NCBI RefSeq assembly: GCF_900109745.1
Contig: NZ_FOAV01000004.1
Coordinates: forward strand, 54,070 to 118,069
Direction: 5' to 3'
Length of the DNA stretch: 64,000 nt
Origin: Roseateles sp. YR242
GTDB lineage: Bacteria > Pseudomonadota > Gammaproteobacteria > Burkholderiales > Burkholderiaceae_C
A program made the translations under genes and the position numbers. Of the stretch, positions 9,238 to 18,176 are shown in pieces. How positions within the stretch are numbered: the stretch's first letter is position 1; each line of letters begins with the position of its first letter. The notes under the pieces were generated by a model. The model saw only the letters and a program-made list of their open reading frames with translations, did no database searches and was not told where the DNA came from.

Positions 9238-9774
9238 TTACTGCTGCCTGTATTGCGGCTGCTGGTACTGTGGCTGCTGCGATTGCGGCTGATACTGCTG
9301 TTGCTGGGATTGTGGCGCCGTCGTCGCGGGGGCACGCATGACACGGGTCTTGCCGCCGGTGGTCACCAGGATCACCGGCTCGCCCGGTTGCCAGGTTTCC
9401 GCACCCTTGGCTTGCACGATGGCGCGGCGTTCACCGTTGCGCATCTGCAGCAGCAGCTCCACGGCGTCTTCCTTGGTGGCGCTGCGCTCCACAGCATTGC
9501 CGAGGGCGGCGCCGGCCACGGCACCCAGCACACCCACCACCAGGCCATCACGACGACCACCCACGCTGCCACCGGCCACGCCGCCAGCGATGGCACCGGT
9601 CAAGGCGCCGGCGCCGCTCTGGCTGCCGTCCACGGTCACCGGGCGGGCGGAGAGAAGAGTGGCGTCCTGCACCTGCGAGAGGCGCTGCGCGTCGCCGCGC
9701 TGGATCACATCCGGGTTGGAGGTCTGGCAGGCGGCAAGCAGGGCCACCATCGAGACAATCAGCAGCTTTTTCAT
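9238..9774 (-). CDS. Glycine-zipper outer membrane lipoprotein (SlyB/Rick-17kDa-like)
   Basis: The 178-residue lipoprotein has a signal peptide starting MKKLLIVSM and lipobox LLAAC. A glycine-zipper segment (about residues 55-95, with many GxxxG steps) is typical of the 17-kDa surface antigen/SlyB/PcoB-type family that inserts into the outer membrane. A short SH3-like stretch follows (VILVTTGGKTRVM). The last 25 residues are an unusual Gln/Tyr/Pro-rich tail with QPQYQ-like repeats. The ATG at 9774 is chosen because it starts the signal peptide exactly; upstream extension gives no leader. The role is unknown, probably envelope structure or stress. It converges with regA. Confidence 0.8.
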   Translation of the reverse strand: MKKLLIVSMVALLAACQTSNPDVIQRGDAQRLSQVQDATLLSARPVTVDGSQSGAGALTGAIAGGVAGGSVGGRRDGLVVGVLGAVAGAALGNAVERSATKEDAVELLLQMRNGERRAIVQAKGAETWQPGEPVILVTTGGKTRVMRAPATTAPQSQQQQYQPQSQQPQYQQPQYRQQ

Positions 9775-9852
9775 AATCGGAACTCCATGACGGTAGGGGC
9801 CCAACGCCACCTGCCGCAGCCGGGTTGACCCGGCAACAAGACTTTACCCATG

Positions 9853-9926
9853 CAGGGTCGCAGGCATCACCGTCCCTCTCAGATGGGGGCGGCGACCCTG
9901 ATGACAAGAACTGTACTCCTGTCATC
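9853..9926. repeat. Two overlapping inverted repeats between the lipoprotein genes
   Basis: CAGGGTCGC (9853-9861) pairs with GCGACCCTG (9892-9900) across a 30-nt loop. Overlapping its edge, GATGACA (9900-9906) pairs with TGTCATC (9920-9926). The 219-bp gap carries no gene. The structure may end transcription of the 10287-9994 gene or regulate the gene downstream of it. Confidence 0.4.
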
Positions 9927-9993
9927 GGGTCGCCGTGGCAGCGTGCCAATCCTTCGGTTCGTCAACGAGGTCTTGCCGGATTCCCGGTGGGAT

Positions 9994-10287
9994 TTATCGA
10001 ACCGGATGCTGGCGCCCGTCTTCATCCACCCAGTAACGCCCGCCGCGGCCGTCGGAATGGACCTGACGCTCGTGGCCATCCACCACCATGCGCCCGATCA
10101 CGGCGCCGGCCACGGCACCGACAACGGCGCCGGTGACGGCGCTGCCGCCTGCCACGGCGCCCACGACCGCACCGCCCACGGCGCCCACGGTGGCGTTGCG
10201 GGCATCACGGCGGTCGACGGCGCAACCGACTGTCAGGCCGGCACAGGCCAGCACAAGGAGGGCTGCTGAAGCTTTTGAATGGATCAT
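9994..10287 (-). CDS. Small glycine-zipper lipoprotein
   Basis: The 97-residue protein has a signal peptide and lipobox (LTVGC, lipidated Cys22). A dense glycine-zipper region (about residues 33-66, repeats of GAVxGAV type) and a short charged tail (RYWVDEDGRQ) follow. The family contains small outer-membrane-associated lipoproteins of unknown function. It is the second glycine-zipper gene within 600 bp and lies upstream of the first one on the same strand. The two share architecture rather than clear sequence identity. The tandem 11-mer CCCACCCCTCG at 10381-10402 sits just upstream. Confidence 0.72.
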   Translation of the reverse strand: MIHSKASAALLVLACAGLTVGCAVDRRDARNATVGAVGGAVVGAVAGGSAVTGAVVGAVAGAVIGRMVVDGHERQVHSDGRGGRYWVDEDGRQHPVR

Positions 10288-10380
10288 GATGGTGTCTCCA
10301 AAGCGGTTCGATCAACGCGCGCGGGTTCGCGGCGTTCACCTACCGGTTGGCAACTTCCATTCCTTGATCCGCACCCTGAA

Positions 10381-10425
10381 CCCACCCCTCGCCCACCCCT
10401 CGCCGGCCAGGCGTGAGAGGCCGGC
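10381..10425. repeat. Tandem 11-mer followed by a GC hairpin
   Basis: CCCACCCCTCG is repeated exactly at 10381-10391 and 10392-10402. It runs into GCCGGCC (10402-10408), which pairs with GGCCGGC (10419-10425). The element sits downstream of the HNH gene and upstream of the small lipoprotein gene. Neither strand shows a T-run. Confidence 0.45.
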
Positions 10426-10446
10426 GCCGCTCGCCGTCAGGACCCC

Positions 10447-11007
10447 TCAGGAAACATACAGCCGCGACGACTTGGGCACACTGGCCAGCAGGAACTCCAT
10501 CTGGTCCGCCAGAATCCGGCGCCCGCGCAGGATCATGTCCTCGTGCAGGCTGGGCACATAGGGAAGATACATCAGCGACATGTGCGCTTCTTCTGGTGTG
10601 CGGTTGCCCTTGCGCCCGTTGCAGGCCCTGCAGGCGGTGATGCAGTTCATCCAGCTGTCCTTGCCCTTGCGGGAGACCGGCTGAATGTGTTCGCGCGTCA
10701 GCTGCTCGGGATGAAACCGGTGCCCGCAGTACGCGCAGACATGTCGGTCCCGGGTGAACAGCTTGGGGTTGGAAAGGGCTGGAGACTGCCGCCATGCGCG
10801 GCTCGGGACGCTCCCACGCACCGCGATGATCGGGTGCAGTTCAATGCGGGACTGCAGGCCGGAGACCCGCTGGTAGCCGCCGCGTAGCACGTGGCAGGGC
10901 AGGCCCAGTGTCCAGGCGACGGCGTCGCTGGCATAGAGCACGGCTGCTTCCTTCGTCGAGATCCAGGCCTGCGGGCGGCCCGAGATATCCAGTTGCAGAA
11001 CATCCAC
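10447..11007 (-). CDS. HNH endonuclease
   Basis: The 186-residue protein starts at a GTG (11007) placed 8 nt after a perfect GGAGGT ribosome-binding site. The open frame extends further upstream but without such support. The HNH domain (about residues 95-150) has two zinc knuckles, CAYC and CRAC, around LTREHIQPVSRKGKDSWMN, with the catalytic His in REHI and a following Asn. The N-terminal 75 residues (SGRPQAWIS, HPIIAVRG) resemble those of widely conserved proteobacterial HNH proteins found outside mobile elements. The substrate is unknown, and no methylase or phage gene is adjacent. Confidence 0.82.
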   Translation of the reverse strand: MDVLQLDISGRPQAWISTKEAAVLYASDAVAWTLGLPCHVLRGGYQRVSGLQSRIELHPIIAVRGSVPSRAWRQSPALSNPKLFTRDRHVCAYCGHRFHPEQLTREHIQPVSRKGKDSWMNCITACRACNGRKGNRTPEEAHMSLMYLPYVPSLHEDMILRGRRILADQMEFLLASVPKSSRLYVS

Positions 11008-11184
11008 GGTCGTTGACCTCCGCCTGCGAGCGTATCCCCCTGTGCGGGGCAACTCAAGTGCCTGCGTGACCGTCAGTCGCTGCAAAACCGACACTTCGTC
11101 GGGGAACCCCACCGTTTCTATCTACAAAGCCCGCGCAAATCGGTCATTGGCGGGGGTAAACCCGCCGCTGCAGGTCGTTCAGAC

Positions 11185-11922
11185 TCATCCGCCCCGGATC
11201 CTGGCCAGTTCCAGCAAGGCCTCGCCAGAAAAGCCATCGGCTGGCAGGCGCACGGTGCGCCACAGCTCGCCCGCCGATCCATGAACCGCCTGCACCCGCT
11301 CGGCGAGCTGTTCGGTGTCGCCGTCCTCCGGCACCGCATAGGCCACCATTTCCTGGCCATCCTCCATCCAGCGGCCCACCAGATCCCCCGGCTCGGCGGT
11401 CCGGGCCAGCACCCGAGCCAGCTCATCGTGCGAGCCGCCCGCCCCGCGCCACAGGTGCAGGGTGAGTTCCCCACCCTCGCGCAGGGCCAGCAGGGCACTT
11501 TGATCCAGGCGCGCCAGGAACGCGGCTTCGTCCAGCGGCGCAGGCAGCGGCGGTTCCACGCCACCACACAGGGTCTGCAGCACCTGGTCCAGCTCATCGG
11601 CCTTGTCGAAGAAACCATTGGCGCCGGCCGCCAGGCACGCGGCCCGGTAGGCATCCGGGGTCTGATGCGAAAGCACATGCACCTGCCCCTGATAACCGCG
11701 CTTGCGCAGTTGCTTGAGCACCTGCAGCCCGGAGCCGCCGTCCGCCAGGGACAGGTCCAGCAGCACGGCATCCGGCTGCGTGTGGGCCACCAGTGCCAAG
11801 GCGAGCGCCTCGTCCGGCGCCTCGCCCACGATGCGCAGCCCGTCGACGGTCCGCAGCCGCTGCACGATCTGGCGGCGGATCGTCATCGAGTCTTCCACCA
11901 GCACCACTCTCAAACCTGGCAT
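11185..11922 (-). CDS. Response regulator with a degenerate GGDEF-like C-terminal domain
   Basis: The 245-residue protein is last in the chemosensory operon. Residues 1-120 are a complete receiver (acidic pair E10/D11, phosphoacceptor D56, Lys in FFDKADE). Residues 130-245 match no domain I can name outright, but the pattern EPGDLVGRW...EMVAYAVPEDGDTEQLAERVQAV follows the GGDEF core (DLVGR-[GGDEF]-VVLLP...LAERLRAAV), with the catalytic loop replaced by MEDGQ. The domain is also shorter (about 115 against 160-170 residues). The position corresponds to WspR, the REC-GGDEF output of Wsp systems. The assignment as a non-catalytic GGDEF relic is inference. It lies 9 nt downstream of the hybrid kinase. 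Confidence 0.7.
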   Translation of the reverse strand: MPGLRVVLVEDSMTIRRQIVQRLRTVDGLRIVGEAPDEALALALVAHTQPDAVLLDLSLADGGSGLQVLKQLRKRGYQGQVHVLSHQTPDAYRAACLAAGANGFFDKADELDQVLQTLCGGVEPPLPAPLDEAAFLARLDQSALLALREGGELTLHLWRGAGGSHDELARVLARTAEPGDLVGRWMEDGQEMVAYAVPEDGDTEQLAERVQAVHGSAGELWRTVRLPADGFSGEALLELARIRGG

Positions 11923-11931
11923 CCCTGCTCC

Positions 11932-14904
11932 TTATTCGTCCAAGGGATCCAGATCCCCCCAACTCGTGCGGCTGATCGCGCGTTTCACTTCGTCCATGAA
12001 ACGCCCCTGAGGCCCATGGGTGGCCCGGTCACTGCGCGCGCTGGGCGCAGGCGCCAGGGGGAAGGCCGCGCGCTGTACGTGGCGGTTGAGCAATTCCTTG
12101 TCGCGCGGCGTCAGCTGCGAAGCTGCCACGACGATAACCGGAATCGCCGCCGTCAGTGGATCTCTCTGCAAGGCTTCCACCACGCCGATGCCATCCACCT
12201 CGGCCATCAGCAGATCCAGCACGATGAGGTCGGGCACATGGCGGCGGGCCTGTGAAATGCCTTCCACCCCGCCGGTGGCGCGCAAAACCGAGAAGCCGGG
12301 CTGGGAAAGGTGCGCGCTGAGGGACTGCAGGTCTCCGGGCGCATCGCTGATGGCCAACACCAAAAACTTGCGCGTGGCCGTGGGCCGGAACCCCAGGACC
12401 TCCAGCTCCTGCGTCAGGGCCGCCCGGCTGACCGGCTTGTGCAGCACCGCCGAAGCCCCCAGCGACAGCGCCACCTCCTGGCCCGCATCCACCGACACCA
12501 CCACCACCGGGATGTGCGCCCAGCCATTGAGGTTCTTCAGGCGCGACAGCAGTTCCCAGCCGTCCAGATGGCCGGGCAACTGCACTTCGAGGGTGATGAG
12601 GTCGGGCCGCAGGTGCTGCGCCAGTTCCAGCGCCTCCTCGGCGGATTCCACGTGCTGAACGCGGAAACCCGCGCCGTTGAGCTGCGTCTGGATCAGCGTG
12701 GCCGCCTGCAGGTTGTGCTCGATCACCAGCGCCAACGGGCGGTTGGCCGTGTCCTCCTGGGGCAGGGCACTCGCGCTCACTGGTTCGCGCCATGGCAGCC
12801 AGAAGGTGAAGCAGCTGCCTTTGTCCGGCTGGCTGGTGACTGACACCGCACCGCCATGCAATTGCACCAGCCGGGCCACGGTGGCCAGGCCCAGCCCGGT
12901 GCCTTCCACCTTGTGGGTCAGCGCATTCTTGACCTGGTTGAAAGGCTGGAACAGCCGTTCGAGGCTGTCCGACGGGATGCCGATGCCGTTGTCGGTCACG
13001 CTGATCTGCACGAACTCCTTGAATTCGCTCTCCGGCAGGTCCGAGCGCCGGCCCGCAGCAAAGCCCGGCATCGATTCCTGCGCCCGCATGCGCGCCACCC
13101 GGCGCGCTTCGAGCAGGATCTTCCCGCCCTTGGGCGTGAACTTGGCGGCGTTGGAGAGCAGGTTGTAGATGATCTGGCGGAGCCGGCGCCGGTCCACGAG
13201 CACATACTGCTCGGCACCCACGCCAAAGAGCTTGAGCTCGATGTTGGCCCCGCGTGCACGCTCCTGGACGATGGTGAGTGCATCACGCAGCAATTCGTCC
13301 AGGTCGACCGCGTCGAAGTCCAGGTCCACCCGGCCGGCCTCGATCTTGGCCATGTCGAGCAGGTCGTTCACCAGTGAAAGCAGATGCTGCCCGGCGTTGT
13401 GGATGTGCTGGCAGAACTCGGTCTGGCGCTCGTTGACGGTGCCCGCTGCGCCATCCCGCATGAGCTGCGCAAAGCCGATCACGGCATTCAGCGGTGTGCG
13501 CAGTTCGTGCGACATGGTGGAGAGGAACGCCGTCTTGGCGCTGCTCGCGCGGCTGAGTTCGGCGTTGAGCTGTTCCAGGGCGTCGTTGCGCTGCTGCAGG
13601 GCTGCCAGCAGCTCCGCACGGCTGTCCGCCAGCTCTCGCGCAGCGCGGGCGGAGGCAGCTTCCATGGCGGTGTTGTGCAGCTCGGCGTGGTTGCGGCGGG
13701 CCTCGTCCTCGAACTGCTTGCGGCGCAGTTGCGCGCGTACACGGGCCTTCAGCAACTCCAGCTCGCCATTGGCCTTGACCACGTAGTCGTCCGCTCCGGC
13801 TTCCAGGCCGGCCAGCATGCCGTCCCGGCCGTCGAAGGCGGTGAGCAGCACCACGGGGATGTCCCGCATCGCGGGCGCGGACTTGATCCGGCGGCAGGTC
13901 TCCAGGCCACCGATGCCCGGCATCTGCACATCCAGCAGCACCGTGTCCACCGCCTGAACGGCCAGCAGCTCCAGCGCTTGTTCCCCGCTGTGCGCAGGCA
14001 CCACATCGAAGCCGTCATCGCGCAGCGAGGCGCCCAACTCCGCCAGCACATTGGGGCTGTCGTCCACCAGCAGCAGGCGCTTGGGGCCCAGGAGGCTCGC
14101 GCCCTGTTCCGGCAGCGAGGCGGTGGCGCTGCGCAGCATGGCGGCCAGGCGGGCCAGGATCAGGTCCACATCGTCCTGCTTGCGTGCAAAGGCATCCGCG
14201 CCGGCTTCCAGCGCCCGCAGTTCCGCTTCCGGGCCTTCATCCGCGGTGAGCAGGAGGCAGGGGGTGTGTCGCAGGGCGGGGTCCAGACGCAGGCGGCGGA
14301 TCATGGAGGCGCCGTCCAGGCCGGGCATGTGCTGGTCCACCACCAGGGCGTTGGGGCGCAGGGCTGCTGCCTGACGCAGGCCGTCTTCGCCATGCACGGC
14401 CAGATGGACGTGGTAGCCCACCGGCTCCAGTGCCTCGCGCAGTGCGTGGCGGAAGGTCTCGCTGTCGTCCACCAGCAGCACCGAGGCACGTTGCGGCACC
14501 GGCGAGTCCGACATCATGTGGACCTGGCGCTGGCGCAGCAGATCGCGGGCCCGGTCCACCACATAGCCACGGTCATAGGGCTTGCCGACGAATTCGTCCG
14601 CGCCGTAGGCCAGGCCGCGCAGGCGGTCACTGGCCTGGGCGGTGTTGGAGAGGATCAGCACCACGGTGAGGTCACCCCCGGGCGTGGCGCGCAGCTCCTG
14701 CAGCCAGACATCGCCGTCGCCATCGGGCAACTGCGTGTCCAGCAGCACCACCCGGGGGACGCCCCGGGCCAGCGCCTCGCGGGCCTGTGCGAGGGTGGCG
14801 CACTCGATGCAGGCAAAACCAGCATCTTCCAGCGCCTCTCGAAGGTCCATGCGGACCGTCAGGCTGTCCTCCACGATGAAGGCCTTGTCCCTGTTCTGGT
14901 TCAT
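11932..14904 (-). CDS. Hybrid sensor kinase with three N-terminal and two C-terminal receiver domains
   Basis: This is a 990-residue soluble protein with no transmembrane segment. The order is REC1 (about 8-125, Asp in VLLDTQLPDG), REC2 (about 140-260, VVDQHMPG), REC3 (about 280-400, VLLDVQMPG), a coiled coil, HisKA (H-box STMSHELRTPLN near 465), HATPase (NLLSNAAKFT; GTGLGLATV), REC4 and REC5. REC4 looks inactive: the phosphorylated Asp is replaced by Glu in ITLEVQLPG and the acidic pair is lost. REC5 keeps the Asp (IVLDLLM) but lacks a clear conserved Lys. The ATG at 14904 overlaps the cheB stop (ATGA) and has a GGAG upstream. It probably integrates phosphoryl signals from CheA; no partner is proven. 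Confidence 0.85.
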   Translation of the reverse strand: MNQNRDKAFIVEDSLTVRMDLREALEDAGFACIECATLAQAREALARGVPRVVLLDTQLPDGDGDVWLQELRATPGGDLTVVLILSNTAQASDRLRGLAYGADEFVGKPYDRGYVVDRARDLLRQRQVHMMSDSPVPQRASVLLVDDSETFRHALREALEPVGYHVHLAVHGEDGLRQAAALRPNALVVDQHMPGLDGASMIRRLRLDPALRHTPCLLLTADEGPEAELRALEAGADAFARKQDDVDLILARLAAMLRSATASLPEQGASLLGPKRLLLVDDSPNVLAELGASLRDDGFDVVPAHSGEQALELLAVQAVDTVLLDVQMPGIGGLETCRRIKSAPAMRDIPVVLLTAFDGRDGMLAGLEAGADDYVVKANGELELLKARVRAQLRRKQFEDEARRNHAELHNTAMEAASARAARELADSRAELLAALQQRNDALEQLNAELSRASSAKTAFLSTMSHELRTPLNAVIGFAQLMRDGAAGTVNERQTEFCQHIHNAGQHLLSLVNDLLDMAKIEAGRVDLDFDAVDLDELLRDALTIVQERARGANIELKLFGVGAEQYVLVDRRRLRQIIYNLLSNAAKFTPKGGKILLEARRVARMRAQESMPGFAAGRRSDLPESEFKEFVQISVTDNGIGIPSDSLERLFQPFNQVKNALTHKVEGTGLGLATVARLVQLHGGAVSVTSQPDKGSCFTFWLPWREPVSASALPQEDTANRPLALVIEHNLQAATLIQTQLNGAGFRVQHVESAEEALELAQHLRPDLITLEVQLPGHLDGWELLSRLKNLNGWAHIPVVVVSVDAGQEVALSLGASAVLHKPVSRAALTQELEVLGFRPTATRKFLVLAISDAPGDLQSLSAHLSQPGFSVLRATGGVEGISQARRHVPDLIVLDLLMAEVDGIGVVEALQRDPLTAAIPVIVVAASQLTPRDKELLNRHVQRAAFPLAPAPSARSDRATHGPQGRFMDEVKRAISRTSWGDLDPLDE

Positions 14905-15968
14905 GTTCCTGCTCCCCATGGCACACCGCTCAATGACTTCATGGCGGGGCCTATTTCGTTCAACGGCAGGATGCGCTCGGCCGCACCCAGCTGGGCGGCC
15001 TCGCGTGGCATGCCGTACACCATCGAGGTCTGCTCATCCTGGGCGATGGTGGTGCCCCCCGCACGGCGGATGGCGAGCAGACCGGCGGCGCCGTCGCGAC
15101 CCATGCCCGTGAGCAGGGCCGCAACAACACCTGGCCCCATCTCGGCGGCCAGCGACTCGAACAGCACATCCACCGACGGCCTGCAGGAAAACCGCGGGGG
15201 TGCAAGGCTCAGGGCGAGTCGTCCCTGGCGCACTGTGAGGTGCACATCGGGCGGCGCCAGGATGATCTGGCCGGTGACATCGCGCAGCGATTCGCCCTCC
15301 TGGGCATAACGCACGCGATGATGGGTCTGCCCGTCCAGCCATTCCGCAAAGCCGCGGCTGAAGACCGCGTTGATGTGCATCACGATGAGCACCGGCAAGG
15401 GCACGGGTTTGGGGAGGGATTGCAACACCTCCATCAGCGCCCCGGGCCCCCCAGTGGAGGCGCCCAGGGCCAGCACGGAGCGGCCGGCGGGCAGGGGCGC
15501 GTGGATGGGGGAGGGCGCCTGGTGACGCGCGCGCACGTGGGTGATGACGCGGATGCGTGAGACCAGTCTCAGCAGGGTGACGTAGCGGCGCTCCCATTCG
15601 CCCGGCGGCTGGCGCCCGTTGGGTTTTTCCAGCACTTCCACCGCCCCGGCCGCCAAGGCCTCGTAGGTGCGCAGCAACTCGCCCCGGTTGGTGGAGGAGG
15701 AGACGATGAGGATGGGCGTCGGGCAGTGGGCCATGATCGCCTCGGTGGCGGCCTGGCCGTCCATGCCGGGCAGCATCATGTCCATGGAAATGACGTCCGG
15801 GCGCAGCTGGCTGCAAAGCGCGACCGCCTGCTTGCCGTCGAAGGCCTCGCCGACGATCTCGATGTCGCTTTGCGACTGCAGCACCTCGCGGATATGGGCC
15901 AGCACGGTGGGCGAATCTTCCACCAGGAGCACACGCAGGGGCCGGGCTGTGCCGGATGGCGCCGTCAT
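14901..15968 (-). CDS. cheB: Chemoreceptor methylesterase CheB (WspF-like)
   Basis: The 355-residue protein has a receiver domain (residues 10-125, acidic pair E17/D18, phosphoacceptor D63 in SMDMMLPG) and a methylesterase domain (about 165-350). The catalytic Ser is in LGASTGGPGAL, the His in VMHINAVF and the Asp in TGMGRDGAAG, so the triad is intact. It removes methyl groups from receptor glutamates and also deamidates glutamines. The start overlaps the cheA stop by 4 nt (ATGA), and its own stop overlaps the hybrid kinase start in the same way. In Wsp systems the equivalent gene, wspF, sits directly after wspE, as here. Confidence 0.92.
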   Translation of the reverse strand: MTAPSGTARPLRVLLVEDSPTVLAHIREVLQSQSDIEIVGEAFDGKQAVALCSQLRPDVISMDMMLPGMDGQAATEAIMAHCPTPILIVSSSTNRGELLRTYEALAAGAVEVLEKPNGRQPPGEWERRYVTLLRLVSRIRVITHVRARHQAPSPIHAPLPAGRSVLALGASTGGPGALMEVLQSLPKPVPLPVLIVMHINAVFSRGFAEWLDGQTHHRVRYAQEGESLRDVTGQIILAPPDVHLTVRQGRLALSLAPPRFSCRPSVDVLFESLAAEMGPGVVAALLTGMGRDGAAGLLAIRRAGGTTIAQDEQTSMVYGMPREAAQLGAAERILPLNEIGPAMKSLSGVPWGAGT

Positions 15969-18151
15969 GCGGATGCTCCTTCGGTCCTGTTGGTCAAGCC
16001 CGCCAGCTGCGACCGCGCCACCAGCTCGGCCACCTTGTCCAGGAAGGCGTTCTGGGAAAACTCACCCTTGATGATGTAGCCGTCAGCACCCGCTGCCGCA
16101 CCGCGCGCCAGGTCCTCCGGCGCATTGCGGGAGCTCACCAGTACGGCGGGGATGCTGCGCAGGTCCTCGTCGGCCCGCAGTTTTTCCACGAAGCTGAAGC
16201 CGTCCATGCCGGGCGGCATTTCAACGTCCACGAGGATGAGGGCATAACGTTCGCGGCGCGCTGCTTCCAGGCCATCCTCGGCGGAGGAGGCCATATGTAC
16301 CCGGTAGCCGGCAGCCTCCAGGATGCTCTGCTCCAGCATTCGGGTGGTCAGCGAGTCGTCGATGACCAGGATGGTGGCGGCGCGTCGGGCTGGCGGTGCC
16401 GCCTGCGGACGGGCGCGGCGCGCGGCTTCGATCAGCCCCTCCGGATTCAGCACGGCCAGGGGCTGCTGCTCGGCATCCAGCGCCAGGCCGATGACCATTT
16501 TGCTGGGGGGCAGCAGGGCCGGTGGCGGGCGCCAGACCACGGTGGCCACACCGTCCACGCCATCCACGCCGATGGCCGCCTGCTGGGCGCCGCTGCGCAG
16601 GATCAGCGCGGCCCCCGGTGCCTGCTGGGTGCGTTGGCGGCCCGGATTCAGCAATTCCGCCAGGGCCACATGCGGCACCAGCTCCTGTCCCAGCGCCATC
16701 TGGCGGCCGTTGATCACGGGCCGCTGCACCACTTGCACCACGGCGTCCAGCGGCACCCATGACGCGAGGCCATCCGCAAAGACGTTCAGCGCACGCACGG
16801 CCCCCAGTTGCAGCGGGACACGCATTTCCAGCGTGGTGCCCTGGCCGTGCTGGCTCTGCAAGGTGAGCTGGCCACCCAGGCGCGCGACCGTGTCGCGCAC
16901 CAGGTCCATGCCCACGCCGCGCCCGGCCAGCGCGTCCACCTGGCGGGCGGTGCTGAGGCCGCCGCGCAGCAGGCGTTCGATCAAGGCCGGCTCGTCCATG
17001 TGGGCCGCGTTGGGTACGCCCTTGGCGACAGCGGTGCGGCGCAACGCCGCCATGTCGATGCCGGCGCCATCGTCGATGCAGCGCAAACGCACCTGCCGGC
17101 CTTCGCGCGACACCAACAGCTCGATGCGGCCCTGGGCAGCCTTGCCGGCGGCCAGCCGTGCTTCCGGGGCTTCGATCCCGTGCGCCACGGCGTTGCGGAT
17201 CATCTGCACCAACGCGCCCAGAAGGGCATTGAGCACACCGCCTTCGAGCTTCGCCTCGCCGCGGGCCTGGAACATCACCTGCTTGCCCAGGCTGCGCGCC
17301 GCATCACGGGCGGCGCGCTGCAGAGGGCCGAACAGAAGCGAGGCCGGCACCAGGCGGAGCTGCTCGGCATAGTCGCGTGTCTGCAGCAGTTCCCGCTCCA
17401 GTTGCCGGCCGCCGCGCTCCAGCTGTTCTTCCAGCCGCAGCAGGCGCGTGGCCAGATCCTCGGGGGCCATCGGCAGGGTCTTGCGCAGATCGGCGATCTG
17501 CGCGCCCAGCCGTTTGAGCGTGGAGACGTGGGCGAGGGACTCCCCCACGCTGTCGCTCAAGGTGTCCAGTTCCTTGGACACGATCTGGGGGATCTCCATG
17601 ATCGGCAGCGGGAGGGCATCCACGTCGACGTCAGCGGCGGTGGCGGAGGCTGTGCCCTCCAGGGGCGGGGGCGGGCTGCCAACGGGCGCCGACGGGCCCG
17701 CGTTGATCGCGGTGCCCTGGTCTGGGGCCACGGGCGAACCGGTGAGGGAGGCGGCGGGCGAAGCGGCAGGGGAAGCGGAAGCCGTCGAGGACTGAGCGGC
17801 GCCGTAGCCAGGGGCGGTCAGCGGTGTGGCATTGCCCGACAGAGCCGCCACCGCCTGGGAGGCTTCATCGATCACGGCCAGCACCGCATCCAGGTCATCC
17901 CGCGACGGGGGCCGGGCACTGTCCCGCAAGGGGGTGAGCAGATCCTCGATGGCATGGGCCAGTCCGGCGATCGTCGGCAGCCGCACCACGCTGGCCGCGC
18001 CCTTGAGCGTGTGGGCCAGGCGCAGCATCTTCGCCGGCACCTCCAGCGCCTGGGCGGGTTCGGCCTGTTCGGCCGCGAGCACGGTCTCGCTCATTTGCGT
18101 GAGCAGGTCCCGCGCCTCGACGCGGAAATAGCGGTAGGGGTCCTTGGCCAC
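15965..18151 (-). CDS. cheA: CheA-type histidine kinase fused to a receiver (WspE-like)
   Basis: The 728-residue hybrid kinase begins with an Hpt domain whose phosphorylated residue is H47 (LAHTLKGAA). An Ala/Pro/Ser-rich linker (about 120-190) replaces the P2 domain found in classic CheA. A dimerisation helix pair (about 205-275), an HATPase domain (NAVAHGIEAPEAR; DDGAGID; GRGVGMDLV), a CheW-like domain (about 445-570) and a C-terminal receiver (about 600-720, DVEMPPGMDG; the usual position of the Lys is SSRNAPED...IIKGE) follow. The lack of P2 and the attached REC match WspE and FrzE-type kinases. It should phosphorylate CheB and the two downstream regulators. Confidence 0.9.
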   Translation of the reverse strand: MAKDPYRYFRVEARDLLTQMSETVLAAEQAEPAQALEVPAKMLRLAHTLKGAASVVRLPTIAGLAHAIEDLLTPLRDSARPPSRDDLDAVLAVIDEASQAVAALSGNATPLTAPGYGAAQSSTASASPAASPAASLTGSPVAPDQGTAINAGPSAPVGSPPPPLEGTASATAADVDVDALPLPIMEIPQIVSKELDTLSDSVGESLAHVSTLKRLGAQIADLRKTLPMAPEDLATRLLRLEEQLERGGRQLERELLQTRDYAEQLRLVPASLLFGPLQRAARDAARSLGKQVMFQARGEAKLEGGVLNALLGALVQMIRNAVAHGIEAPEARLAAGKAAQGRIELLVSREGRQVRLRCIDDGAGIDMAALRRTAVAKGVPNAAHMDEPALIERLLRGGLSTARQVDALAGRGVGMDLVRDTVARLGGQLTLQSQHGQGTTLEMRVPLQLGAVRALNVFADGLASWVPLDAVVQVVQRPVINGRQMALGQELVPHVALAELLNPGRQRTQQAPGAALILRSGAQQAAIGVDGVDGVATVVWRPPPALLPPSKMVIGLALDAEQQPLAVLNPEGLIEAARRARPQAAPPARRAATILVIDDSLTTRMLEQSILEAAGYRVHMASSAEDGLEAARRERYALILVDVEMPPGMDGFSFVEKLRADEDLRSIPAVLVSSRNAPEDLARGAAAGADGYIIKGEFSQNAFLDKVAELVARSQLAGLTNRTEGASA

Positions 18152-18176
18152 GACGCTTGCGCTTTCCGGTGAGGGC

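Noticed and set aside
9154..9828. A 224-codon plus-strand frame opposite the first glycine-zipper lipoprotein
   Set aside because: The minus strand has a signal peptide, lipobox and glycine zipper; the plus frame is low-complexity.
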